From contig NC_064615.1 of assembly GCF_023898315.1 (NCBI RefSeq), forward strand, positions 731,025,450-731,089,449: a DNA stretch of 64,000 nt, in the 5' to 3' direction. The notes beneath the pieces are model-generated. The model was not told the DNA's origin. It worked only from the letters and a program-made list of their open reading frames with translations, and did no database searches. A program made the translations under genes and the position numbers. Shown here piece by piece: positions 33,830 to 43,757 of the stretch. This DNA comes from Schistocerca nitens (lineage: Eukaryota > Arthropoda > Insecta > Orthoptera > Acrididae). Numbering within the stretch: position 1 is the first letter of the stretch; the number at the start of each line of letters is the position of its first letter.

Positions 33830-34230
33830 TCTTCGCTGCAGCCGCCTCCTGCGTGTAGAGCCACCGAATTCTAGGCGCTTGCTAACGGCGATATACGCGC
33901 ACGCTGTTTATACATTTCTGGTACGAGCCTTAATAGCTTAAACAGATTACAGCTAATCAGTTCCTGTTCAAAATATTTACGTCGCCCCTTGTGTGCCGCC
34001 ATAAACAGACTTTCATCGTTGGCGAGAGGCGGCAGGCGTCTTCAGAAGGCGAGCCGAGCTGGACCGATCCTCGTATCTGACGCTTGACCGCGGTCAGGCT
34101 CCCCATCACAGCACCCGGCCCGCATTATGCCACATGTCACCTCCGCGCTGCTCATGGCGGAAGGAAGGCGCGTGACCTTCAATTGCCTTCCCCACACAGT
34201 ACCTAAGTAGGCAAATGTTCCAGGTAATGG
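33830..34230. other. GC-rich island with forkhead/homeodomain-like sites
   Basis: GC-rich DNA contains TGTTTATAC, GCCATAAACAG and ACAGATTACAGCTAATCAG, that is, grouped forkhead- and homeodomain-type cores. It directly adjoins the mariner element. It is a candidate regulatory element only. Confidence 0.3.
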
Positions 34231-34275
34231 GCGAGTGTTGCATGTAGATTTGTTTGATTGGCGGCAGTAATTATA

Positions 34276-35795
34276 CAGGGTGTTACAAAAAGGTACGGCC
34301 AGGCTTTCAGGAAACATTCCTCACACACAAAGAAAGAAAATGTTATGTGGACATTTGTCCGGAAACGCTTACTTTCCATGTTAGAGCTCATTTTATTACT
34401 TCTCTTCAAATCACATTAATCATGGAATGGAAACACACAGCAACAGAACGTACCAGCGTGACTTCAAACACTTTGTTACAGGAAATGTTCAAAATGTCCT
34501 CCGTTAGCGAGGATACATGCATCCAGCCTCCGTCGCATGGAATCCCTGATGCAGCCCTGGAGAATGGCGAGTTGTATCACAGCCGTCCACAATACGAGCA
34601 CGAAGAGTCTCTACATTTGGTACCGGGGTTGCGTAGACAAGAGCTTTCAAATGCCCCCATAAATGAAAGTCAAGAGGGTTGAGGTCAGAAGAGCGTGGAG
34701 GCCATGGAATTGGTCCGCCTCTACCAATCCATCGGTCACCGAATCTGTTGTTGAGAAGCGTACGAACCCTTAGACTGAAATGTGCAGAAGCTCCATCGTG
34801 CATGAACCACATGTTGTGTCGTACTTGTAAAGGCACATGTTCTAGCAGCACAGGTAGAGTATCCCGTATGAAATCATGATAACGTGCTCCATTGAGCGTA
34901 GGTGGGAGAACATGGGGCCCAATCAAGACATCACCAACAATGCCTGCCCAAACGTTCACAGGAAATCTATGTTGATTGTGAAAATTTACAATCTGATCAC
35001 GTTGGAATGAAACCTCATCCGTAAAGAGAACATTTGCACTGAAATGAGGATTGACACATTGTTGGATGAACCATTCGCGTAAGTGTACCCGTGGAGGCAA
35101 ATCAGCTGCTGATAGTGCCTGCACACGCTGTACATGGTACGGAAATAACTGGTCCTCCCGGAGGACTCTCCATACAGTGACGTGGTCAAAGTTACCTTGT
35201 ACAGCAGCAACTTCTGTGACGCTGACATTAGGATTATCGTCAACTGCACGAAGAATTGCCTCGTCCATTGCAGGTGTCCTCGTCGTTCTAGGTCTTCCCC
35301 AGTCGCGAGTCATAGGCTGGAATGTTCCGTGCTCCCTAAGACGCCGATCAATTGCTTCGAACGTCTTCCTGTCGGGACACCTTCGTTCTGGAAATCTGTC
35401 TCGATACAAACGTACCGCGTCACGGCTATTTCCCTGTGCTAATCCATACATCAAATGGGCATCTGCCAACTCCGCATTTGTAAACATTGCACTGACTGCA
35501 AAACCACGTTCGTGATGAACACTAACCTGTTGATGCTACGTACTGATGTGGTTGATGCTAGTACTGTAGGGCAATGATACGCATGTCAACACAAGCACCG
35601 AAGTCAACATTACCTTCCTTCAATTGTGCCAACTGGCGGTGAATCGAGGAAGTACAGTACATACTGACGAAACTAAAATGAGCTCTAACATGGAAATTAA
35701 GCGTTTCCGGACACATGTCCACATAACATCTTTTCTTTATTTGTGTGTGAGGAATGTTTCCTGAAAGTTTGGCCGTACCTTTTTGTAACACCCTG
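34276..35795 (-). mobile_element. Mariner-like element, full length, with long inverted repeats
   Basis: A 1520-bp element is flanked by TA (34274-34275 and 35796-35797). It begins CAGGGTGTTACAAAAAGGTA and ends in the complement. Terminal inverted repeats run about 125 bp, to the AGAGCTCATTTTA block, with about 93% identity by eye. The interior is filled by one uninterrupted minus-strand transposase frame. Intact ends, gene and target site make this a potentially autonomous copy. Confidence 0.95.
34504..35487 (-). CDS. Mariner-like transposase, DD41D type, apparently intact
   Basis: A 327-residue protein starts at the ATG at 35487. Residues 3-55 form a DUF4817-like helix-turn-helix (FTNAELADAHLMYGLAQGNS), and GRPR at 64-67 is the linker typical of Tc1/mariner transposases. 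A second helix-turn-helix follows at about 88-112. The catalytic residues are D157 (LFTDEVSF), D231 (FMHDGASAHF) and D273 (SDLNPLDFHLWG). There are 41 residues between the last two, against 34 in classical mariners. A DD41D signature is known from rosa-like and related families; which one this is would need a tree. The enzyme should cut at the inverted repeats and insert at TA. I see no stop, shift or missing catalytic residue. Confidence 0.93.
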   Translation of the reverse strand: MFTNAELADAHLMYGLAQGNSRDAVRLYRDRFPERRCPDRKTFEAIDRRLREHGTFQPMTRDWGRPRTTRTPAMDEAILRAVDDNPNVSVTEVAAVQGNFDHVTVWRVLREDQLFPYHVQRVQALSAADLPPRVHLREWFIQQCVNPHFSANVLFTDEVSFQRDQIVNFHNQHRFPVNVWAGIVGDVLIGPHVLPPTLNGARYHDFIRDTLPVLLEHVPLQVRHNMWFMHDGASAHFSLRVRTLLNNRFGDRWIGRGGPIPWPPRSSDLNPLDFHLWGHLKALVYATPVPNVETLRARIVDGCDTTRHSPGLHQGFHATEAGCMYPR

Positions 35796-35799
35796 TATA

Positions 35800-36310
35800 T
35801 GCAAGTACGCCGGCGTTTCTTTCCAGAAATGTTCGCATCCTCATTGCGATCTGTTTTCTTTATTCAGGCCATGTTTTTATTACCTCTTCGATTTGGGAAT
35901 ATTTATATACCTAAAGTGAATGTTATGCAACTTTGGTGTCTCTTCTGATAACGCACTATATCAGTAGTCGAGTTGTATATTAAGAAGTACGTATCTGATT
36001 CAATAAATTCCAGTAGGTTCTTCATATGTAAGAAGTGTCGCATCAAAACGCTTAATATAGAGTAACTGAACGACCGATACCTGACGTCGGTTTAGTCCCA
36101 ACGTAACGTCGTACCTCACAGGCGTGCAACGGAAAGAAAGCGGAACATTGACTGTGTTTCTTTTCCGTCTGTATTAGTTTTTGGGGGTTCACTGGTTATG
36201 ACCCCATACGAGGGATCAGGACGATCGAGCGGAGAGACGGTGTTGAGGGTGTGTGTCACGCCCAAGACGTCCGTCAGACAGGATTAAATTAACGTCCGTT
36301 TATTGCTGGG
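35800..36310. other. Unassigned DNA
   Basis: I see nothing recognisable apart from the mariner target site at its left edge. Confidence 0.45.
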
Positions 36311-36319
36311 AGTTTTACA

Positions 36320-36720
36320 GCGATTTAGTCTCCTTTGCGCGGTCCGTTAGCAGCTGTGGTGCGCCCGTACCGCAGGACCGCGCCGAGTGGCATCGCAGTG
36401 GCCAGTAGTGGAATCTGCAGTCGTAGCCCGTGGTGTTGCCCGCGGTCAGTTCCGTAGCCTCGCGCAGGCCGGCTTGGCCCCACAGCCTTGGATGACTGTG
36501 GGCGTCAGCCGAAAGCTCAGCGCTCTCGCTGAGCGTAGGCTTCCGCGCAGAAATCTGCGTGCCACTGATGACGGACGTCGTGACTGTGAATATGCGGAGG
36601 TCCCAACAGCGACAGGAAGGACAACCTGCAGCACCAGGCGCCCTACTCCCAAGTCTAAGAGCTTGTAGTCGGACATACTAGTTCTTCACCCACGGAAGAT
36701 CTGCCCGGCTCTCGTCTTCT
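36320..36720. other. GC-rich island
   Basis: CpG-rich DNA with frames open on both strands for lack of stops. No domain is recognised. It could be regulatory DNA or an old LTR; neither is shown. Confidence 0.3.
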
Positions 36721-36779
36721 GTCTTCCGTCAGTCAGTATTTTGTCCGACAGAAATGGCGTCTTTAAGTGTGATTGACCT

Positions 36780-37065
36780 ATTCTTCTTTGAAGGCGCCGT
36801 AACTGGTGACGTGTACCTTCATATGCTGCAAACATCGATTTCACAAGCAATCTGCGAGGTGTTTGGAAATGGAAGATTTTACATGCAACAATATGGCGCT
36901 GCGCCTCACTGCCACAGTGGATAGATCGAAGAGAAGCTGTTGAGTATCCACCACGGTCTCCAGAGCTTACACCTCTTGACTTCTACCTACGGGGGAAAAT
37001 GAAGTTTATCAACATAAGCTAGCTACACCAAACGAGCTACGAGAAACCGTCGAGGCGTCCAGTGC
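36780..37065 (+). pseudogene. Mariner-like (DDD) transposase fragment
   Basis: The plus strand reads FFFEGAVTGDVYLHMLQTS, then GRFYMQQYGAAPHCH and EYPPRSPELTPLDFYLRG. These match the catalytic part of insect mariner-like transposases related to, but distinct from, the element at 34276. The second catalytic aspartate (normally QQDGA) is tyrosine, there is a stop after HSG, and both ends are missing. Confidence 0.8.
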
Positions 37066-37302
37066 GGCTATCACATCGTGCGGCTATCACGGCTTAGACA
37101 GCCGTAGATCGGCCAACAGTTCAGCGGCATTGACGTTGTTTGGCTGCTAATGGGATCACTTTGACACAAAATAACCTTCTCCCCGTGCAAGAATTGTAGC
37201 GGTACGTCATTTTGTTCTATTAATATTGACTATCAAAGAGTTTCCAAATTTTTCTAGACTCCTCTGTGTATTTAGAGATCATTTCCTGTGACTCAGTGTC
37301 CT

Positions 37303-37303
<1 letters not shown>

Positions 37304-37337
<34 letters not shown>
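37304..37337 (+). repeat. (GT)n microsatellite
   Basis: About 17 uninterrupted GT units. Confidence 0.95.
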
Positions 37338-37338
<1 letters not shown>

Positions 37339-37639
37339 CCAATTGGATGTGACTTAGGCGTCTGTCCAGGGAGAAGGGAAGGGTTGGGGCTACACAGTCC
37401 ATCCCAGAACTGCACCTGTTTCTTCTTAATCTCAAAAATAAATAAATCTTTGCAACATAGATTTCAGACTTGTCAATGTTGTTGGTACTTAACAGACATA
37501 GAAAACCCTTTCGTTTGCTCTAGTAATTCAGGAGATGGCACGATTATACATAATTTCTATTAGCTCAGCCTCTCCCCCACCCTCTCCTCTCCAACCCCAG
37601 ACAAGAGTCATGAATTAGACACTAGTCTCCCTAGCCAGT

Positions 37640-38080
37640 TACCTAATTCAGAAAGGGCAACCTGCAGTTTAACGTGGAACCGGAAACCTGTTTCGCCAAC
37701 GGTGAATCTGCATATCGTTGAGATATGATTGCTTAGTTAAAAATAAAAATCTGTTTTCACGTGTGATTCGATCCCATAACCTTTTCGCTCTCAAGCATGC
37801 ACTGTACTACTAGACGATGAAGCCTGATTTTGAGTCTGGTGTCGAAACAGATACCTACAGTTTAACGGGGAATCCTATCTACTTTCCGCTTCTGGTGAAT
37901 ATCCAAATCATTGAGACATGAAAACAAGGTTAAAAACCAGTGGAAAATCCGTGACTCGAGCTGGTCTTATCTTGCGACCATTCGGTTTCCAGGCACTAGC
38001 TTCACCAGTAGACCACCATGCCAGATTCTAGTTTTGCTCAAACTGTGCTCTTTGGAGTTTTGGCAGTTGTACTGTTAACT
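37640..38080 (-). repeat. Tandem pair of tRNA-like SINE units
   Basis: Two direct units of about 215 bp start at about 37660 and 37855. Each has ACCTGCAGTTTAACGTGGAA or its variant, a GGTGAAT...TTGAGA block, and, on the minus strand, a tRNA-like head (CATCGTCTAGTAGTACAG with GGGATCGAATCAC; GTGGTCTACTGGTGAAG with GCTCGAGTCAC). Divergence between units is substantial. Confidence 0.6.
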
Positions 38081-38274
38081 GGCAATGGCACTGTTCTCAC
38101 AGTAGCGGCGGACTTTTAGTTCATCATAGTTCAGCCAATTTTCACAAAATATTCATAAATTATTATACATGAACTTTCTCGTGACAGTCTGAAACAGGAT
38201 CAGAATCTCTACTGAGATTAGCCCGAACATACAGACAGAAGGGAGCAGGTATTATCAGCTGTTTCTGAAGGGGT

Positions 38275-38530
38275 GCTGCGGCTGCCTGCATGGAGCAGCT
38301 GACGCAGCAGCTGTGGGTGACGACGCTGGCACACCCTGACCCCGACAGCGCAGTGTCGTCACGTGGCAGCGCTTTGTTTGTGGCCGGGAAGGACGGGGCA
38401 TATTTACAGCCGGCCGCCGCTCCGCCTTCCTCCCAGATTTATGCCCACCGCCAGATTGCGCGCTCTCATCCGTGCCCGCTCGCGGGCTGCGCTTCCATAC
38501 GTAGCCCGTAGTCTACGCGCGGCTTAACAC
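38275..38530. other. GC-rich island
   Basis: Contains E-boxes (CAGCTG twice), GTGACGACGCTGG, CACGTGGC and CAGATTTATGCCC. The TTTAT core within GC-rich DNA recurs in other islands of the window. No credible protein. Confidence 0.3.
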
Positions 38531-38689
38531 TCTAATACCTGTGTTGCGCTTAGGAAATCGTCCATTGGAGACAACGTATACAAATCCTAAAAAACAGTTC
38601 TCGCAAATTCTGCTTTATACAATGACTGAGAAAATAGCAACATCCAAAAATATCGTATAGTAATGAAATCGCGGGAATACATTTGTATA

Positions 38690-39140
38690 GGCAACACACT
38701 TAAACGCTTCACTTTGCAAGAACACAGGTTCATGTCAGCGCGGGATACGCAGTTGGAAATGAGAAATGTTGGTACATTAATAATCTGTGTAACCGCCAGA
38801 ATCTGGAGTTTTCGTCTGATGTCTCATACGTGCTCGACTGGAAACAGACCTGGTGATCAAGCAGGCCAAGGCAAAATGTCGACACTCTATAGAGCGTGTC
38901 AGGTTGCAATACCGGCATTTGCACGAGCGTTATCGTGTTGGAAAACACCCCGTGGAATGTTATTTATGAACGGCAACACAACAGGTTGAATCCTCAGATT
39001 GCAGTACAGATTTGCCGTCAGAGGGCGTGGGATAACCACGAGTGTGCTCCTGTTGTCATTCTAAAGCGCAGCCCAGGCCATAACTCTGGGTGCAGGTCCA
39101 GTGTGTCTAGCACGCACGCAGGTTGTTTGCATATTTGACA
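38690..39140 (-). pseudogene. Tc1-like transposase remnant (family 3)
   Basis: On the minus strand, TGPAPRVMAWAAL (about 39100-39060), a degenerate RIQPVVLPFINN and FQHDNARANAGIAT (about 38950-38905) keep the order of a Tc1 catalytic core, including the second aspartate. The first aspartate and the glutamate regions are not found. Plus-strand ACGGCAACACAACAGGTTGA is the best-preserved nucleotide block. Confidence 0.7.
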
Positions 39141-39259
39141 TCGATTTTTTTCGAGAAACAGGAGTGCAGTGACATAATCTCAGTTCCATAACATATTTTT
39201 GAGAGCTGTACAGACTGGTGCCTTGAAGGTGATGGAAACCTTTGGGATACCTGATTTGG

Positions 39260-39990
39260 TCTGCCCTTGTAAACTTTGCGTATTAAAAATCGTTCACAGC
39301 GGAGCGAACGGAGGCGAACGTAAGCGAACGAGCATTCGCAATCAGTATTCGGGTGTTCAGTAGCGTTCGCCTGTACACCTGAACAAGCACTTAACCTGGA
39401 GGGAGCAGAAAGAACACGAGAAAGAGTATAGCGTGTCAATGCAAGGACCATTAATAATGGTCACACAGGCTTTACTTGATACGACACTGTGTAGTTACAG
39501 CCACACGGCAAGAGATCTGATATTCAGATAGTATTAATTTGCGTGGTGAGCGCGTTGTTCTTGACGCACAAGCAGACTGGCATGCGAGAAGATTACTTTA
39601 GATGTCTGAATTCATGGGTAAGCGTGGATTTTATGGATCACATAAACATATGTTACCTTCATTCCATCATCAAGATTAAATTCTCTCCAGAGTACGCCGT
39701 CGCTCATACAACTCGATAATACTTCATAATTACGTAACAAGTAACTTACTTCAAAAACGAAAGTAGTTCGCACGAAGAATAGCAGACGGATACGATCTGG
39801 TACAAGCGTCGAAGCGGAGAGGACGGGAGGACGGTTCGCCGAAAGACTGACAACCTGCGGAGCACGAGCGAATGCGAGCCGAACACGACCGAATGCGGTT
39901 GACTGGCGCTCGCCTACCGTTTGCATCGGGGAGGAGGATTCACGTTCGCTGGTGCTCGTTCACCCCAGTGTAAACCAGGCTTTATGCTGT
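39260..39990. repeat. Clusters of GCGAACG/CGTTCGC motifs at both ends of a possible MITE
   Basis: At 39290-39375 GCGAACG occurs three times with CGTTCAC and GCGTTCGCC close by. At 39835-39965 related motifs recur mainly in the opposite sense (GGTTCGCC, ACGTTCGCT, CTCGTTCACC) before CAGTGTAAACCAGGC. Opposed clusters about 600 bp apart suggest a MITE, perhaps Harbinger- or hAT-like. Confidence 0.4.
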
Positions 39991-40036
39991 GGACAGTAAT
40001 TCCTTGCCCCGAGAATTGGCCCATGACCTGCGCGGC

Positions 40037-40040
<4 letters not shown>

Positions 40041-40092
<52 letters not shown>
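40041..40092 (+). repeat. (GT)n microsatellite
   Basis: About 26 uninterrupted GT units. Confidence 0.97.
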
Positions 40093-40093
<1 letters not shown>

Positions 40094-40340
40094 GCGGGGG
40101 CGTGGGTTTATATTTGAGTGGTGCGGTGCGGCGTGGCGGCTGCCGGCGCTGCCAGCTGGCAAGGCGAGGCGAGCGCCTGGCGCCGACCCGGCCCTACCCG
40201 CCTAGCGCAGACGCTGCGCCGTTTCTGGCCGCGGATGCCTGCGCCTGCCAGCCTGCGGCTGTGAATGACGGCCGGGCCCGCCGCGTGACGCACAGGTGAC
40301 GCTGCCGCACCGCGCGCCGCCACCTGCTAGCCGTTGTGCA
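40093..40340. other. GC-rich island
   Basis: Very CpG-rich DNA with CAGCTGG, CACAGGTGAC and CCACCTGC E-boxes and a TGGGTTTATATTTG stretch. Frames are open on both strands but low in complexity. Confidence 0.35.
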
Positions 40341-40455
40341 CGTCGGCCTCCTCTGTTCTTTAAATAACGCGCACAACTCTATCTCTGCTAAGTTGTGGGC
40401 TAGTCTGGCCAAAAGTGACACCGGCGGGTTCAAGCAGTGTGGTTCGAAATGTTCC

Positions 40456-41216
40456 TGTGTGTGTGTGTGTGTGTGTGTTTGTGTTTGTGTTTGTGTTTGT
40501 GTTTGTGTGTGTGTGTGTGTTGGGGCTTATGGGCGCTCAACGTCGAGGTCATCAGCGCCCTGACACACATTAAAGGGAACGAATGTGCACAGGCCTAATA
40601 AAACTGAAACACACACGCAAAGAAAACAGGAAAAGAAGGAAAATGCTACATAAGAAAGTAGAACGTAAGGAAAGGGAATACATAGCAACAAGAATGCCAC
40701 AGTAAATTGTCATTGGCTGGCCACTTACATAAAATATGGGCGAGCTTGTTACACAGTGAGCAAATTAAGATCCTCTCCCTAAAATCTGTGTTGCCTAAAA
40801 GAGATAGCAGGTCCGGTGGCAAGTCAGCCGCGGCCCACTGGTCAGAAAATAAAACTCAATCTAATAAAACGTGGCGCACAGTGACCTGGACGCCACAAGC
40901 ACCACACATTGGAGGGTCCTCCCACCGGAGTAGGAAACCATGCGTCATAGGGCTGTCGCCTATCCGAAGCCGAGCGAGGAGAACCTCGTCCCGTCGACGG
41001 GGCTGAAAGGAAGAAATGTTCCTTTCGTCCGTCCTCGAAGTCGACGCGGCGTCGCCCGAGACAAGTGACAGGGTGTACTGCGCCACAGAATAGTTGGGAA
41101 CTTTTTGGCGGCTCCAGATTGTCTACTGTCCCACATTCACCAATCACATTAAATAAGGGTCGCCACCGTACCATTGATTCGCGAAACAGGGCTATACACC
41201 TCTCAACTCCAGTCAA
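40456..41216 (-). pseudogene. LINE 3' end (I/R1-like) with hairpin and (ACAAAC)n-type tail
   Basis: The minus-strand frame at 41086-40856 reads RDEVLLARLRIGDSPMTHGF followed by PPMCGACGVQVTVRHVLLD. This is the cysteine-histidine C-terminal motif typical of I- and R1-type LINE proteins. The 3' end has a hairpin with GGGCGCT and AGCGCCC arms (40531-40560, minus strand). It then runs into an AC/ACAAAC simple-repeat tail (the GT/GTTT array at 40456-40520 on the plus strand). The copy is 5'-truncated and frameshifted. Its 3' hairpin resembles that of the SINEs in this window. Confidence 0.8.
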
Positions 41217-41489
41217 TAAATAAAAGCCCTGTTGCTGCCAAACTACTTTCCGGTTAGATTCCTAGATCCTACCACTGGAATGAAAAGATCAACCACTAAC
41301 AGTTCAGTTAACCGCCTTCGACTGCCTATTGGCAGTTGCGCTGGTAATTATTCTACCAAACAAATGGGACACTTCCTACGGTTCTACCAGGGACGCAGGT
41401 TCATCTCGGTACGGCTCTGGCCACAGCTCTGCTACCCTATCTTCGTCGAAGAGCAAAGATTTCACCTTCGAGTCTCGGTTCGTCACACT

Positions 41490-41565
41490 GTTTTGCTCTG
41501 AGAGGAAGTTTCAGAACAGCGCACACTCCGCTGGTGAGTGAAATTTTTGATCCTGGAAACAGTCC
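41490..41565 (+). repeat. tRNA-like dispersed repeat T, terminal fragment
   Basis: AGGAAGTTTCAGAACAGCGC, ACACTCCGCTG and ATCCTGGAAAC match the conserved edge of the repeat family at 10.2, 31.3 and 60.8-61.3 kb. The GTGAGTG inside it is therefore repeat sequence and not a splice donor. Confidence 0.6.
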
Positions 41566-41569
41566 GCTA

Positions 41570-42525
41570 CAATACTGCCAAATTGCCAAGTTACTTCTCC
41601 GTAATATCCTGTTTTTCACGAATGCTATACGCGTGTGGTATGCAAAAGAACTGTGGTAAAATTAATATATATAGCGATCACTGCTTTGACAAATCGTGCA
41701 GTCCGGCGCTTTCCTTAGCAAACTTGAAAAGACGACGCTACAGTACAGCTCTTAATGATAAACGTAGATATGCCAGCATGCATCGACCGCTAAGGCACAG
41801 ATTCAGTTCATGCATATTTCTTTGTCGTCGATCAACGTCACTGGCTGTGTGTGTGTCTGGCCGCATGTCCTGTGACGCTGTCCGCGGGTTTAAAACTGAC
41901 TCCAGTGGGTCGGCTCTCTCTGAAGGTGGCGGAAAAGTCTAAATATTATGAGAAGAAATAAAATTTATTTGGCTACACGCCTAATATGTAATGTATCATT
42001 GCGCCGCGAAAACATGAAGAGGAACTTTGTTGAAGTTTAAACAGTAGAAGATCCCTAGTGACTGAAATAAAACTTTGAGAACGGGTGGAGAGTCGTGCGT
42101 GGATAGCTCGGTCGATAACAATATTACCCGCCAGAGGGGAAACAGCTGGATTTGTCTTATGGTGCGGTACAGAGTTTGTCTGCTAGCGACTTTAAAAACA
42201 GCGCACAGGAGTGAATGATTCATTCTAATCAAAAATCATTTGATGAGAGTACTATTTGCGGATTTATTCATTAACTTAGTGAGCTGTTAAGTAATGTAGA
42301 TATACCGCGACGATGTAAAATTCAAATAGAATGCGGGAATACCTACGGAGACTCGACTTGGTTTAGGGATTGGCAGTGGATCCTGAACGGAAATAAATGT
42401 AACTTATTGCCGCATTGTTTGATTACACGTTTCCGAACAATGACTGGACGCAGTCGCTCCCATTAGATAACTGGTATTTTATCTAAGGAGCGATATTAAG
42501 TCGAACGACTACATAAATCTAATCA
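41570..42525. other. Unassigned DNA
   Basis: I see no supported gene. Frames in this stretch lack motifs. Confidence 0.45.
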
Positions 42526-42529
42526 TAAG

Positions 42530-42868
42530 AAAGGCAGATGCCTGACTAAGATTCTCCAGAAGAATCATTAGGAAGTATAGCCCACCCACGGAGGAGGAAG
42601 CTTCCAAAAACCTTGTTGTTGACAGGTTGTTGGTTACTGCTCGTCAGCTGGGGATCCGTACCGCGTAGCGCAGACGCAGGAAACAGAAAAGATCCAAAGA
42701 TGATGATCAGCTAGTTTCACCACATGTTCATTTAATAAGTGCGAAAGCGTCACAGAGATGTTCATCCAACTAGAGTCGCACACGCTATGAAAGAGGTGTG
42801 ATTTGATTCTAAAATTTGGAGGGCGTGCGTTCCTAGAAGAGTCTAGCAATACGTTGCTTCTTCTTGCG

Positions 42869-42920
<52 letters not shown>

Positions 42921-43035
42921 AACCCAATAAGGTAAGTGTAAAGATGTACGATCTCATACCAAGGCTTAAGGGGCGGACTATCCTCAGCCTCACAAAGTAA
43001 GACGGCTTGCAGAGTATAGATTTAGATGTAGATTC
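42530..43035 (+). pseudogene. LINE 3' end (family L2) with internal (CT)n
   Basis: It shares CCACCCACGGAGGAGGAAGC with the copy at 23660 and ends GGCTTGCAGAGTATAGATTTAGATGTAGAT, broken here as GGCTTGCAGAGTATAG then TTTAGATGTAGAT near 43025, typical of the family's tail. A (CT)n run of about 23 units (42870-42916) interrupts it. Frames are broken. Confidence 0.65.
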
Positions 43036-43692
43036 ATACTTCATAGCAGGAAATTTTATGAATATACATGACTTCGCAACCTTGGTGCTTGTAATGTTTT
43101 TGTTGTAACTTTCGAAGAGATAACGACTTATTGGTATTTGTTCACACCAGTGCTAACACATCGATGTGACAAATTTTACAGAAATAGTTAAAGACGAGTA
43201 TCGTGTAGTGCTAAAATTTTATATTTAAGGAACGTTTATTGCAGCCTAGATACAAGTGGAGTCGTGTTGTAAGTTTCTACCTACAAAGGAGCTTAGTGCA
43301 AGATTGGTGTAGCGTGTGATGACTTCAAAACGAAACAGTCGAGGACGACGTTTCTGTATCATATTTGGGAGAACTGAAGCGTGTTCCGAAATAATTGTTC
43401 ATCAGCTTTTATTTTTAGGATACATACGTCTTCCTTCTCTTATTTGTGTACCCAAAGTGTGCGTTCTAAGCATCCATGACTATATGTCAGCTCAATAGGT
43501 GTGGACTGTCCTTGAGGTGAATGGTTTCAGCTGTTACTAATGCAATTACCTTCTTTTATTCTCGCATAGTTTCGTTAAATCACTGTCCCGTTATTGTTAG
43601 TAACTTCATTGGATACTTACCCTTAGTAAGGAAGTTGGGGCGTCCTCTGCTCTGAATCATGTGTATTTCATGTTGTGAGTTGTGTAACTGAT

Positions 43693-43757
43693 CTAACCCA
43701 ATCATTTTCTGTTTCTTGCAGGTGAGTCTGGCCGATGTTACTGATTATGTGGTGAGT
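43693..43757 (+). other. Candidate recursive splice site (ratchet point) or 30-nt microexon
   Basis: In order: CTAAC branch point (43693-43697, branch A about 25 nt before the AG), pyrimidine tract CATTTTCTGTTTCTTGCAG ending at 43721, GTGAGT immediately after it (43722-43727), and a second GTGAGT at 43752-43757. The first AG|GTGAGT is the juxtaposed acceptor and regenerated donor of recursive splicing. The second donor would define the accompanying RS exon. Alternatively 43722-43751 is a true microexon, open in frame as VSLADVTDYV. Either reading needs a host gene transcribed on the plus strand. Confidence 0.4.

Noticed and set aside
40039-40205. Cys/Val repeat proteins over GT tracts and Pro-rich proteins over poly-C runs
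   Set aside because: They are direct translations of microsatellites at 40041-40092, 40456-40520, 51988-52006 and 55122-55137.
41380-41541. Frame ending at CTG|GTGAGTG, exon-like
   Set aside because: The apparent donor lies in the terminal block of repeat T, which recurs at several loci in the window without a coding role.
42917-42937. AAG|GTAAGT after a long CT tract, resembling a second ratchet point
   Set aside because: The acceptor triplet is poor, about 14 nt separate it from the CT run, and the sequence lies in a LINE 3' fragment.
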